The notes under the pieces: generated by a model
Seen by the model: only the letters and a program-made list of their open reading frames with translations
What the model was told of the DNA's origin: nothing
Databases searched by the model: none
DNA from: Aphis gossypii
Lineage: Eukaryota; Arthropoda; Insecta; Hemiptera; Aphididae
Direction of reading: 5' to 3'
Assembly (NCBI RefSeq): GCF_020184175.1
Contig: NC_065530.1
Coordinates: forward strand, 39,657,260 to 39,721,259
Length of the DNA stretch: 64,000 nt
In this document: positions 1 to 10,377 of the stretch, one piece after another
Layout: each line of letters begins with the position of its first letter
Numbering within the stretch: the stretch's first letter is position 1
Program-made: the position numbers and the translations under genes

Positions 1-1844
1 ACTATTTTTTTCTAGAGATCCCAAACGCCTCGCTACGACATCTAGTAATGTATTTTGTAGTAATATACCTGCTTGAGTATCTGGTTTTATACTTTTTACT
101 GTGTATTAAAGACCTCTTATGTATAACAATATATTTAATTAATATATTTAACAATATTATTCAATAAATCTAGTACTTAATATGTACTATACTATACTAT
201 ACACAGTGCCGTAACTACCCTCCGTGGCGCCCTTGGCGAATTTTATTTTGGTGTTTATTTTTGTTCTATTTCATAGGTAATTATAATTTTATTATAAATA
301 TAATAATATTACATTTTTACGTGTTAATCAAAATATTGCTATTGCATATTTTTTAAATAATCGAGTTTTAAAACTAAGTTACAAAAAAAAAAAAATATTT
401 TTAACTCAAACGCGCCTCTTATATTACTGCGCCCATGTCGCCGACATAAGTTATTTTTCACGCATTTCGTCAAATCCCTGTCATTTTATGTTAAAAACTA
501 AAGCAAATAATATTATTCATATCATCTTCTAAAATATTATCTATTATATCTTCTTCCTCGCTTCCTTCAAATTTTGAAGTATTATCATTATCGATTTGTT
601 CCAGTAGATTGCTAGATTGCTTATAATAGTGTATTGAAGACCTCTTATTCAAAACCGTATAAGAAATAATTGGAAATTGATAATTTTTTTTTTTTGTTTT
701 ACATGTTTTTCAAATTTAAATACGTAAATTCTATTAATATGCCCGTGAGATCATAATTAAAATGTCGATAACCATTTCATTATTTGCAAAATTACTAGTT
801 GTTTTATTAATAGAAATGAATATACCTAATACCTTATAGAAATAAAAGTTATTAGAAAATACCATAATATATGACAATACGGACAAACAACGATAATTTT
901 ATAGACCTAGCCCCCTGAAAATACTCGAATGCGCTATAAAATATGCCTATATATGTATCTTACATTTCTAGATCGTTCGTTAAAATGTGTTGCTATTTTT
1001 TATATACTAAAATTAAAATTTTCAAGTATATAGGACTTATACTTTTTGAATAATAACAAATATTTAAAATCGTTTGGAGGATAAATCGTTATCGTTACGC
1101 GGTTTCGTAAAAATTTAAAATTCAAACGCACTTAAAATTTTTCCTATAATGATGCTTCAAGTTTTACAGCTACTTGAAGAAAAACCTATAGAAAGCGTTG
1201 TGTTGTATTTTGAATCCTTAGTTTTAACACAAACAATTTTATGATTTTTCAATATTAAAATTACTTGCACAATTTGGCGTTTTCAACAGATTTCGTAAAA
1301 ATTTGAACTATAACGCTTATAGATAAAAATTGTGACAAACATTTTTAATTTTTTTAGCTACAATAAAAACAACTCGTATAAAAGGAACCTTGTATTAATT
1401 TTCAAGTTTTATTTCGACTAGTTATTCTGTACACAGACACAAAAAAAAAATCACATCATTGTAAAATCAATCATTCATCCCTATGTTCAGAATTTAAAAA
1501 TTTGATGTTAATAAAGCATGTATATAAATATTATATAATAGCCATAAGTATGTATAATAAAATAATTTATGTAAGTAATTTCAGCAATATATATTGTTGT
1601 AATGAAAATGGTACTATTTTTATTTTGCATGTTTTTGCATATATTGAATTTAATGCATCTTTTGGTAAAAAAAATGCATATTTTTCAATTTTTTATTGCA
1701 AACAAATCCTAGCCCTGATTATATTACCTATATTAATTAGTTATACACACTTTCTCAATTCCTAATTCCAACTAAATATTTACCTATGTTATATTTTATT
1801 TTTTTAAGAGGGCCTAAAACGAAAATATTGCTTCCGCACTATCA
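1..1844. other. AT-rich non-coding flank with transposon scraps
   Basis: No convincing gene is visible here; open frames are short and of low complexity. The stretch holds poly-A/T runs and fragments that look like decayed DNA transposons. At 203-238 a sequence beginning CAGTGCCGTAACTACC, followed by GCGCCCTTGGCGAA, resembles the ends of hAT-type elements. A similar GC-rich scrap lies at about 409-450. A short motif close to GTGTATT(A/G)AAGACCTCTTAT occurs twice, at about 101-120 and 629-648. The region ends abruptly at the gap. Confidence 0.5.
491..645 (-). pseudogene. Possible N-terminal remnant of a hAT/MYM-type transposase
   Basis: Read on the minus strand from about 645, the frame starts KRSSIHYYKQSS, runs into an acidic stretch with SEEEDIIDN, and stops at 491-493. 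A short KRS...F/Y-K start followed by an acidic Asn/Ser/Glu-rich linker is typical of the N-terminus of hAT/zf-MYM transposases. No intact start codon or catalytic core is present. A second start-like copy reads KRSLIHSKKYKTRYSS on the minus strand from about 118 toward the left edge. The family call rests on style rather than a diagnostic motif, so it is tentative. The acidic frame could also be chance. Confidence 0.25.
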
Positions 1845-1944
1845 NNNNNNNNNNNNNNNNNNNNNNNNNNNNNNNNNNNNNNNNNNNNNNNNNNNNNNNN
1901 NNNNNNNNNNNNNNNNNNNNNNNNNNNNNNNNNNNNNNNNNNNN
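1845..1944. other. Assembly gap (100 N)
   Basis: Exactly 100 undetermined bases, the usual placeholder for a gap of unknown size. It directly abuts the first satellite monomer, so the left edge of the array is not resolved and its true length is unknown. Confidence 0.99.
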
Positions 1945-4045
1945 TTTTTTTCTTACTTGGTCCACAGCTACTTGTTGATAGATTTTTCTAAAAAAACTTA
2001 AAAACTAGTTCTACGTATTTTTCGCAGTGTAAAATAAGAGCATCAATTTTCAAAAACATTTTACACCTTAAGTTTACGTCGAAGTATGATTTAGAACAAT
2101 AATTATGTGGAATTTCCGAATTTAATGTGAAACTCCAAGAAATACTGTTTTTTTGAAAAAATATTTATGTGTAATACTTGGCGAAGGAGTAAGTTTTCAG
2201 ATTCGAAATTTCACATAAATGATCTAATACGTTGACCATGATTTAAATATATAAAAATGTATAAAATGTCAAATTTATTTTTCTTACTTGGTCCACAGAT
2301 ACTTGTTGATAGATTTTTCTAAAAAAACTAGTTTTACGTATTTTTCGCAGTGTATAATAAGAGCCATCATTTTTCAAACACATTGTACACCTTAAGTTTA
2401 CGTCGAAATATGATTTAGAACAATAATTATGGGAATATTTTCGAATTTAAGTGAAACTCCAAGAAATACTGTTTTTTGAAAAACTCAATTTATGTGTAAT
2501 ACTTGGCGAAGGAGGGTAAGTTTTCAGATTCGAAATTTCACATAAATGATCTAATACGTTGACCAATGAATTTAAATATATAAAAATGTATAAAATGTCA
2601 AATTTATTTTTCTTACTTGATCTCCACAAATCTACTTGTTGATAGATTTTTCTAAAAAAACTAGTTTTACGTATTTTTCGCAGTGTAAAATAAGAGCCAT
2701 CATTTTTCAAACACATTGTACACCTTAAGTTTACGTCGAAGTATGATTTAGAACAATATTATGTGGATTATTTCCGAATTTAATGTGAAACTCCAAGAAA
2801 TACTGTTTTTTTGAAAAAATCAATTTATGTGTAATACTTGGCGAAGGAGTAAGTTTTCAGATTCGAAATTTCACATAGTGATCTAATACGTTGACCAATG
2901 AATTTAAATATATAAAAATGTATAAAATGTCAAATTTATTTTTCTTACTTGGTCCACAGCTACTTGTTGATAGATTTTTCTAAAAAAAAAAAACTAGTTT
3001 TACGTATTTTTCGCAGGTAAAATAAGAGCCATCATTTTTCAAACAATTGTACACCTTAAGTTTACGTCGAAGTATGATTTAGAACAATAATTATGTGGAA
3101 TATTTTCGAATTTAATGTGAAACTCAAAGAAATACCGTTTTTTGAAAAAATCAATTTATGTGTAATACTTGGCGAAGGAGTAAGTAAGTTTTCAGATTCG
3201 AAATTTCACATAAATGATCTAATACGTTGACCAATGAATTAAATATATAAAAATGTATAAAATGTCAAATTTATTTTTCTTACTTGGTCCACAGCTACTT
3301 GTTGATAGATTTTTCTAAAAAAACTAGTTTTACGTATTTTTCGCAGTGTAAAATAAGAGCCATCATTTTTCAAACACATTGTACACCTTAAGTTTACGTC
3401 GAAGTATGATTTAGAACAATAATTATGTGGAATATTTCCGAATTTAATGTGAAACTCAAAGAAATACTGTTTTTTTGAAAAAATCAATTTATGTGTAATA
3501 CTTGGCGAAGGAGTAAGTTTTCAGATTCGAAATTTCACATAAATGATCTAATACGTTGACCAATGAATTTAAATACATAAAAATGTATAAAATGTCAATT
3601 TATTTTTCTTACTTGGTCCACAGCTACTTGTTGATAGATTTTTCTAAAAAAACTTAAAAACTAGTTTTACGTATTTTTCGCAGTGTAAAATAAGAGCCAT
3701 CATTTTTCAAACACATTGTACACCTTAAGTTTACGTCGAAGTATGATTTAGAACAATAATTATGTGGAATATTTCCGAATTTAATGTGAAACTCAAAAAA
3801 ATACTGTTTTTTTGAAAAAATCAATTTATGTGTAATACTTGGCGAAGGAGTAAGTTTTCAGATTCGAAATTTCACATAAATGATCTAATACGTTGACCAA
3901 TGAATTTAAATACATAAAAATGTAAAAAATGTCAAATTTTTTTTCTTACTGGGTCCACAGCTACTTGTTGATAGATTTTTCTAAAAAAACTAGTTTTACG
4001 TATTTTTCGCAGTGTATAATAAGAGCCATCATTTTTCAAACACAT
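1945..4045. repeat. Satellite array, block 1 (about 330-bp monomers)
   Basis: About six and a half tandem head-to-tail monomers start inside a monomer at the gap edge. Landmarks repeated every 325-335 bp include CTTACTTGGTCCACAGC, AGAGCCATCATTTTTCAAAC, ACACCTTAAGTTTACGTCG and TACTTGGCGAAGGAGTAAG. Each monomer carries a minus-strand open frame of up to 82 codons, broken in many copies by one-base indels, so it is not treated as a gene. The last monomer before the retrotransposon is the GGGTCC / GTATAATAAG variant. The block ends with CACAT (4041-4045), one copy of the target duplication of the inserted LTR element. Confidence 0.95.
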
Positions 4046-4704
4046 TGTTTGCGCCGATGCCGCTCCTACGAATACTGCGGTTGGCGGCAACGACTCGCGG
4101 GGTGAAGGAATAGGGAAAGGGTACCCAATATATATTACAATAATAATTATGATAACTGAAGTATAATATTACACTACAACCGTTATGATACGGGCGTCCC
4201 CGCAATGGTATATATAATAGTATGACAAAAAATTAATATAATTAAAAATATAATACAATAATAACGGCACCTCAAAAAAGACACGGCCATGAACGTGCGG
4301 ACTGATACACCCGTGAAGCTGCACTGCGTGACTCGTGTGACTCCTGGACATTAAAACGCTGGACCCGTACCCACAATGGTACATCCGGCAATATACGAGG
4401 TTAGGGCGCACCTCTGGTGACAACAGTCACAGCGCGTTCTCGACGATCGCGAGGTAGACAAAACAAGTGTCCGCGTCTGCCCACGCGGTTTGCAGGTGCG
4501 AACACGCGCAAGGCGGCGAGCGGACGCGACGATGCGTCAAGCTCGACCGCTTGGCGAAGACACAAACGGCTTTGGCCCGCGATAGGTAGCCAAAGGCCAG
4601 CAATCCAGTGATGGATGGCAAGGGGGGGGGAAAGCAACTTTATCGCGAAGCTTCCCCGTCCGACACGGCGCTGTGATAAAATACGTCGCGTCCGTGCTCG
4701 AACA
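4046..4704 (-). repeat. LTR of copy 1 (3' LTR in element orientation)
   Basis: 659 bp, nearly identical to 7421-8074, 9070-9726 and 12460-13120, mostly differing by single-base indels. It has an AT-rich part (about 4130-4270) with TATATATAATA-like sequence and a CpG-rich part (about 4400-4700). The near-identity of the LTR pair suggests a recent insertion or homogenisation. Confidence 0.9.
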
Positions 4705-4714
4705 TACTCCCCCC
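4705..4714 (-). promoter_or_regulatory. Polypurine tract of copy 1
   Basis: Minus-strand GGGGGGAGTA lies immediately upstream of the LTR start (TGTTCGAGC on that strand). This is the expected place for the primer of plus-strand DNA synthesis in an LTR retroelement. The same sequence adjoins the corresponding LTR of copy 2. Confidence 0.7.
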
Positions 4715-4844
4715 GTGAGGCTTCGCATCACTTGCGTTGACGGAGAGCTAGAACGCGACGTAGATCCGTATGAAGATCGGAAGTTGATGGATAATGGATC
4801 CTCAGCTGTTGGCCACATCGACGGATACCTAGGGTGTACATTAT

Positions 4845-5175
4845 TTTTTTTTTTCTCTCAAGATTTTAAAATTAAATAAAATAAAAATATTTGATAACAA
4901 ATAAGCCACCTATAATAATACATAGTAATAAACTAACATAAAAGGTAATCAAAAAATAAACACATTATCATAATATGGCTCATGAAATAAATAAAAGATG
5001 CACGAATAATACAAAACCAATACATAATAAATGACATAAATAAATGATGCATGAAAACAAAACCAATACATATTAAATGAAATAAATAGAAATGTTGTAC
5101 AACTAAATCTAATGCATAATGAATATAAATCAAAATAATATTTCATTTTTTTTTACATTTAATATATAATATAAA
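4845..5175. repeat. AT-rich insert-like segment inside retrotransposon copy 1
   Basis: A segment of about 330 bp that is far more AT-rich than the CpG-rich sequence on both sides. It lies between the pol-type fragment and the polypurine tract. It contains a two-copy tandem repeat of about 48 bp (about 4998-5094) sharing GATGCA and AAAACCAATACAT. The same segment is in copy 2 (about 9868-10195), so it was there before the duplication. Whether it is the element's own 3' untranslated region or a nested insertion is not decided; no target duplication was recognised. Confidence 0.5.
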
Positions 5176-5247
5176 TATATCAGGACTCCCCCCGTCCCAA
5201 CACCCAGCCATTCGAGATGAATATAATATTAAAGGCATACGACGTTA

Positions 5248-5673
5248 TCAGGTAACAGGTGGGTTGGGTTGGTGAGTTGGTCGCGTCGTGTCATGAGCAC
5301 AGTGCTTAAAGAGACGACACAAAAGACGCGACAGCATATTTATAATATTCTTAAGTGATTGGTCGGTAATAATGCCACCGTGGACATACGCCATAACATG
5401 AAAATAGAAAATTGTGGAGATCACACAAGGATAGCGATGGAGATAAGTCGTCCCATTCGACGGATCTCTGTGCGCTCCATGTGTGACACCAGTATACATT
5501 TTGAGCTGAAACAATAGGCATGATGCCGCGCGACACCCTATCAGCAGGTTGATTGACAATTTAAGGGGCTGCCAAAAACAGTCCCTTATGGATAATAATA
5601 TTACGCGTATATGATGCCCACGACTAGACACATATCTTTTAGCCGATTCGTGAGGACCAATTACCAAAAACAA
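5248..5673 (-). pseudogene. Pol-type fragment of copy 1 (NPAD..SRG region), frame broken
   Basis: Corresponds to the region of copy 2 that encodes NPADRVSRGIMPIVSAQNVY. In BEL/Pao and related Pol proteins, an NPAD..SRG motif followed by a Trp/Tyr-Gly-Pro-type segment lies between RNase H and integrase. In copy 1 one base is missing at about 5539, so the frame changes inside the motif and the visible open frame reads a different phase. Flanking Pol domains are absent. Confidence 0.45.
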
Positions 5674-6054
5674 CGATACTTGTCACGTCTGTCATCGGAC
5701 GTAATGACGGCGGCGACCGCACGTATCGAAAACGGCGGAACGTAATTATATATCCGATAACAACGGACACGGAAATCGACGGCGACCGTATCTCGTACAC
5801 ACCTTGTAGGTTGACGGAACACTACGGGGTGAGGACGGAGAGAGGACACATACGGCGGCGTAGGCGACTCCGGCGACGCACTAACGCGCTTTAACACGGA
5901 CGGAACTTGTGTACAGGTCAATGACCACTTATGGGCTCCACTTGCATCACGTGTTGCACAGATAACATCGGGAAGGAGCTGCTTGTCCCTAAACAAATCA
6001 TGAGTATACGGCCTTACAAGCTTCGGCGACATAAATATAGACCAAATGCAAAAG

Positions 6055-6660
6055 CTAATTGGTCAAGGGCAACTTAAGAAACAACGAATTACAACCCGAC
6101 ACATTAGATTCACGAATCAATGAATGTTTGACTGGTGTGCGGGATACGGTCGGGGTTGTACCGAACACTGACGTACTGGACGATAACACATTCGAAAAAC
6201 GTCCACTCGGAACAATAGTGCGTTGGCCGTGGACAGTCGTCGATGTACTCGGAATTGACTCACAAGTCGTCGGATGTACTTGAATAATGGTATTCGATGG
6301 GGTGGTGAACTTCGCACCCATAGGACGTATTTGTGTCAAAACGCTTTTTGACACGTCAACAAGCTCGCGCATAGAGCACCGTAAGGCAGGCGAATACTCG
6401 TCCGCGCGGTTAAGCTCAAACAAACAATTTAATACGAGCATATCAAAAGACACAAATTCATGCCACAGAGAGTCTAAGTCAGCAATATGAAAGAGATACA
6501 CGGAAGCTAGACTATGGTCGGTTCGGACACGTACCCCCATGTCGTATGTACTCTGAATTTGCGCTATCACGGTCGCACGCTTCACGATATTCAATTTTAA
6601 CACCCTCGTGATACGGCGGAGACGCTCCTCGTCTTCGGCCATGGTGGCGGACGCAACCAT
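6055..6660 (-). CDS. Gag-like protein frame of LTR element copy 1 (truncated)
   Basis: Minus-strand frame starting at the ATG read from 6660 (MVASATMAEDEERLRR), shared by both copies. The open frame extends upstream to 6909, but that extension is hydrophobic, AT-rich leader sequence, so the inner Met is preferred. About 201 residues follow. An N-terminal charged helix-like part (RRITRVLKLNIVKRATV) is followed by a Leu/Phe-rich helical part and a Ser/Thr/Pro-rich linker. Its place, first after the primer-binding-like site, fits Gag. It ends early at 6055, where copy 2 keeps reading through, because of a base lost near 6058. No zinc knuckle is seen. Similarity to a named Gag family was not established. 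Confidence 0.5.
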   Translation of the reverse strand: MVASATMAEDEERLRRITRVLKLNIVKRATVIAQIQSTYDMGVRVRTDHSLASVYLFHIADLDSLWHEFVSFDMLVLNCLFELNRADEYSPALRCSMRELVDVSKSVLTQIRPMGAKFTTPSNTIIQVHPTTCESIPSTSTTVHGQRTIVPSGRFSNVLSSSTSVFGTTPTVSRTPVKHSLIRESNVSGCNSLFLKLPLTN

Positions 6661-6875
6661 ACACGTCTTAGGAAGACTACACTGAATAAAATAATAAATA
6701 AATGTCCTTACAAATTGACTCACGAGCCACGACAGTACGACACAGTAATCAACTGGCGTGAACGGACAATAATCAGTATAATATAATAAAACTATAATCA
6801 AAATGTCATAAATACTTATGGAAAAAATATAACAATATAAAACGACCGGCGTGAATAATAATAATATAATAATTC

Positions 6876-7064
6876 GATATATCGGCGATATCAATTCAAC
6901 GACCGGCACAATTTCGTTATTTGCACAATTGATGTAACGGATATATCAGCACCGCGACCGACTCGACTAATTAGTTATAATATAGATATATCGACGATAT
7001 CAAGAAGCAGCCGGCGCGTGTACGTAGGTACTATCTCACGACACTCGGATATATCGAAGATATC
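6876..7064. repeat. Four palindrome-like repeats in the element leader
   Basis: The motif GATATATCGNNGATATC occurs at 6876-6892, 6985-7001 and 7048-7064, with a degenerate half copy (GGATATATCAGC) at 6939-6950. Spacing is about 46-63 bp and each copy is followed by a CCGGC- or GCGGTC-containing stretch. It sits between the gag-like start and the primer-binding-like site. This placement suits a leader signal such as a packaging or regulatory site, but no function can be assigned. The same set is present in copy 2 (about 11906-12096). Confidence 0.6.
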
Positions 7065-7399
7065 CAGATAGCGGTCAGCGAGATTACCTACATACAAATT
7101 ATTAAAGTATATAATAAGAGCTGATTGCAACACTGACCGATGCAGTTAACAAAAATATAATAGATAATATCAGCTATCCAATTTATAGGCGCGCATTACA
7201 CAGCATTAAGTACCTACATATATTAAGTTGGGCTCTAAATAGTATATTCACCAACGGGAAGACCGGTCAATAAATACACCCGAACACTAATTGGCAACCT
7301 CTGGTGAGCCTCCAAACACTGTACTCGATACCCAAAATATCAGGGCACAACAAAAATATAACTCCAAACACACCGCTACCGAACCCCCTGTGAGGTCGG

Positions 7400-7417
7400 A
7401 TAACCGCTCTGCTACCA
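7400..7417 (-). promoter_or_regulatory. Primer-binding-like site of copy 1
   Basis: On the minus strand TGGTAGCAGAGCGG starts three bases after the LTR end. TGG pairs with the CCA end of a tRNA. Copy 2 has TGGTAGCAGAGCGTGG at the same place. The tRNA was not identified. Confidence 0.55.
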
Positions 7418-7420
7418 AAA

Positions 7421-8074
7421 TGTTTGCGCCGATGCCGCTCCTACGAATACTGCGGTTGGCGGCAACGACTCGCGGGGTGAAGGGAATAGGGAAAGGGTAC
7501 CCAATATATATTACAATAATAATTATGATAATGAAGTATATATTACACTACAACCGTTATGATACGGGCGTCCCCGCAATGGTATATAATAGTATGACAA
7601 AAAATTAATATAATTAAAAATATAATACAATAATAACGGCACCTCAAAAGAACACGGCCATGAACGTGCGGACTGATACACCGTGAAGCTGCAGCGCGAC
7701 TCGTGTGACTCCTGGACATTAAAACGCTGGACCCGTACCACAATGGTACATCCGCGCAATATACGAGGTTAGGGCGCACCTCTGGTGAACAACAGTCAAG
7801 CGCGTACTCGACGATCGCGAGGTAGACAAAACAAGTGTCCGCAGTCTGCCCACGCGGTTTGCAGGTGCGAACACAGCGCAAGGCGGCGAGCGGACGCGAC
7901 GATGCGTCAAGCTCGACCGCTTGGCGAAGACACAAACGGCTTTGGCCCGCGATAGGTAGCCAAAGGCCAGCAATCCAGTGATGGATGGCAAGGGGGGGGG
8001 AAAGCAACTTTATCGCGAAGCTTCCCCGTCCGACACGGCGCTGTGATAAAATACGTCGCGTCCGTGCTCGAACA
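7421..8074 (-). repeat. LTR of copy 1 (5' LTR in element orientation)
   Basis: 654 bp, TG...CA ends, partner of 4046-4704. It is followed by CACAT (8075-8079), the second copy of the target duplication. Open frames inside it on either strand are by-products of its CpG-rich half and differ between LTR copies by frame. Confidence 0.9.
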
Positions 8075-9069
8075 CACATTGTACACCTTAAGTTTACGTC
8101 GAAGTATGATTTAGAACAATAATTATGTGGAAATTTCCGAATTTAATGTGAAACTCAAAGAAATACGGTTTTTTTGAAAAAATCAATTTATGTGTAATAC
8201 TTTGCGAAGGAGTAAGTTTTCAGATTCGAAATTTCACATAAATGATCTAATACGTTGACCAATGAATTTAAATATATAAAAATGTATAAAATGTCAATTT
8301 ATTTTTCTTACTTGGTCCACAGCTACTTGTTGATAGATTTTTCTAAAAAAACTAGTTTTACGTATTTTTCGCAGTGTAAAATAAGAGCCATCATTTTTCA
8401 AACACATTGTACACCTTAAGTTTACGTCGAAGTATGATTTAGAACAATAATTATGTGTGGAATATTTCCGAATTAATGTGAAACTCAAAGAAATACGGTT
8501 TTTTTGAAAAAATCAATTTATGTGTAATACTTTGCGAAGGAGTAAGTTTTCAGATTCGAAATTTCACATAAATGATCTAATACGTTGACCAATGAATTTA
8601 AATATATAAAAATGTATAAAATGTCAAATTTATTTTTCTTACTTGGTCCACAGCTACTTGTTGATAGATTTTTCTAAAAAAACTAGTTTTACGTATTTTT
8701 CGCAGTGTAAAAAAAAGAGCCATCATTTTTCAAACACATTGTACACCTTAAGTTTACGTCGAAGTATGATTCAGAACAATAATTATGTGGAATATTTCCG
8801 AATTTAATGTGAAACTCCAAGAAATACTGTTTTTTTGAAAAAATCAATTTATGTGTAATACTTGGCGAAGGAGTAAGTTTTCAGATTCGAAATTTCACAT
8901 AAATGATCTAATACGTTGACCAATGAATTTAAATACATAAAAATGTAAAAAATGTCAAATTATTTTTTCTTACTGGGTCCACAGCTACTTGTTGATAGAT
9001 TTTTCTAAAAAAACTAGTTTTACGTATTTTTCGCAGTGTATAATAAGAGCCATCATTTTTCAAACACAT
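8075..9069. repeat. Satellite array, block 2 (three monomers between the elements)
   Basis: Three monomers. The first two carry the variants AAATACGGTTTT and TACTTTGCGAAGG. The third has the ordinary TACTTGGCG form and then the GGGTCC / GTATAATAAG variant ending at CACAT (9065-9069). The same three-monomer order follows copy 2 from 13121, which shows that the monomers and the retrotransposon were copied together. Confidence 0.95.
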
Positions 9070-9726
9070 TGTTTGCGCCGATGCCGCTCCTACGAATACT
9101 GCGGTTGGCGGCAACGACTCGCGGGGTGAAGGGAATAGGGAAAGGGTACCCAATATATATACAATAATAATTATGATAACTGAAGTATAATATTTACACT
9201 ACAACCGTTATGATACGGGCGTCCCCGCAATGGTATATATAATAGTATGACAAAAAATTAATATAATTAAAAATATAATACAATAATAACGGCACCTCAA
9301 AAGAACACGGCCATGAACGTGCGGACTGATACACCCGTGAAGCTGCACTGCGTGACTCGTGTGACTCCTGGACATTAAAACGCTGGACCCGTACCCACAA
9401 TGGTACATCCGGCAATATACGAGGTTAGGGCGCACCTCTGGTGAAACAGTCACAGCGCGTTCTCGACGATCGCGAGGTAGACAAAACAAGTGTCCGCAGT
9501 CTGCCCACGCGGTTTGCAGGTGCGAACCAGCGCAAGGCGGCGAGCGGACGCGACGATGCGTCAAGCTCGACCGCTTGGCGAAGACACAAACGGCTTTGGC
9601 CCGCGATAGGTAGCCAAGGCCAGCAATCCAGTGATGGATGGCAAGGGGGGGGGAAGCAACTTTATCGCGAAGCTTCCCCGTCCGACACGGCGCTGTGATA
9701 AAATACGTCGCGTCCGTGCTCGAACA
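9070..9726 (-). repeat. LTR of copy 2 (3' LTR in element orientation)
   Basis: 657 bp, nearly identical to the other three LTRs. It is followed on the plus strand by TACTCCCCCC (9727-9736), which is the polypurine tract GGGGGGAGTA on the minus strand. Confidence 0.9.
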
Positions 9727-10377
9727 TACTCCCCCCGTGAGGCTTCGCATCACTTGCGTTGACGGAGAGCTAGAACGCGACGTAGATCCGTATGAAGATC
9801 GGAAGTTGATGGATAATGGATCCTCAGCTGTTGGCCACATCGACGGCATACCTAGGGTGTACATTATTTTTTTTTTTCTCTCAAGATTTTAAAATTAAAT
9901 AAAATAAAATATATTTGATAACAAATAAGCCACCTATAATAATACATAGTAATAAACTAACATAAAAGGTAATCAAAAAATAAACACATTATCATAATAT
10001 GGCTCATGAAATAAATAAAAGATGCACGAATAATACAAAACCAATACATAATAAATGACATAAATAAATGATGCATGAAAACAAAACCAATACATATTAA
10101 ATGAAATAAATAGAATATGTTGTACAACTAAATCTAATGCATAATGAATATAAATCAAAATAATATTTCATTTTTTTTTACATTTAATATATAATATAAA
10201 TATATCAGGACTCCCCCCGTCCCAACACCCAGCCATTCGAGATGAATATAATATTAAAGGCATACGACGTTATCAGGTTAACAGGTGGGTTGGGTTGGTG
10301 AGTTGGTCGCGTCGTGTCATGAGCACAGTGCTTAAAGAGACGACACAAGAAGACGCGACAGCATATTTATAATATTC

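Larger units (their letters stand above)
4046..8074 (-). mobile_element. LTR retrotransposon copy 1, BEL/Pao-like, internally deleted
   Basis: A 4029-bp element inserted in a satellite monomer. It begins TGTTTGCGCC and ends GCTCGAACA on the plus strand (TG...CA ends) and is flanked on both sides by CACAT (4041-4045 and 8075-8079), a 5-bp target duplication. An uninterrupted monomer reads CAAACACATTGTACACC at this place. Its LTRs are 4046-4704 and 7421-8074. On the minus strand, TGGTAGCAGAGCGG begins three bases inside the right LTR (primer-binding-like), and GGGGGGAGTA adjoins the left LTR (polypurine tract), so transcription runs on the minus strand. The inside holds a gag-like frame and a pol-type fragment, with no reverse transcriptase or integrase seen. 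At this size an autonomous BEL/Pao element (usually 6-9 kb) would be incomplete. The family call is inferred from the 5-bp duplication, a Gag-like frame and the NPAD..SRG motif. Confidence 0.85.

Noticed and set aside
1502..1765. 87-codon frame in the left flank
   Set aside because: Low-complexity Tyr/Ile-rich translation of A/T sequence, with no motif, splice or promoter support.
1786..2001. Open frame spanning the gap
   Set aside because: It runs through 100 undetermined bases and cannot be a real protein.
4401..4818. Several overlapping frames on both strands in the LTRs and next to the polypurine tract
   Set aside because: These are by-products of CpG-rich sequence in the LTR. Equivalent frames in the other LTR copies differ in phase and length.
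4933..5146. Tyr/Phe-rich minus-strand frames in the AT-rich retrotransposon segment
   Set aside because: They come from a tandem A/T repeat and show no family resemblance.
6059..6490. Plus-strand frames opposite the gag-like region
   Set aside because: They are antisense shadows of the minus-strand frame that begins at the shared ATG at 6660.
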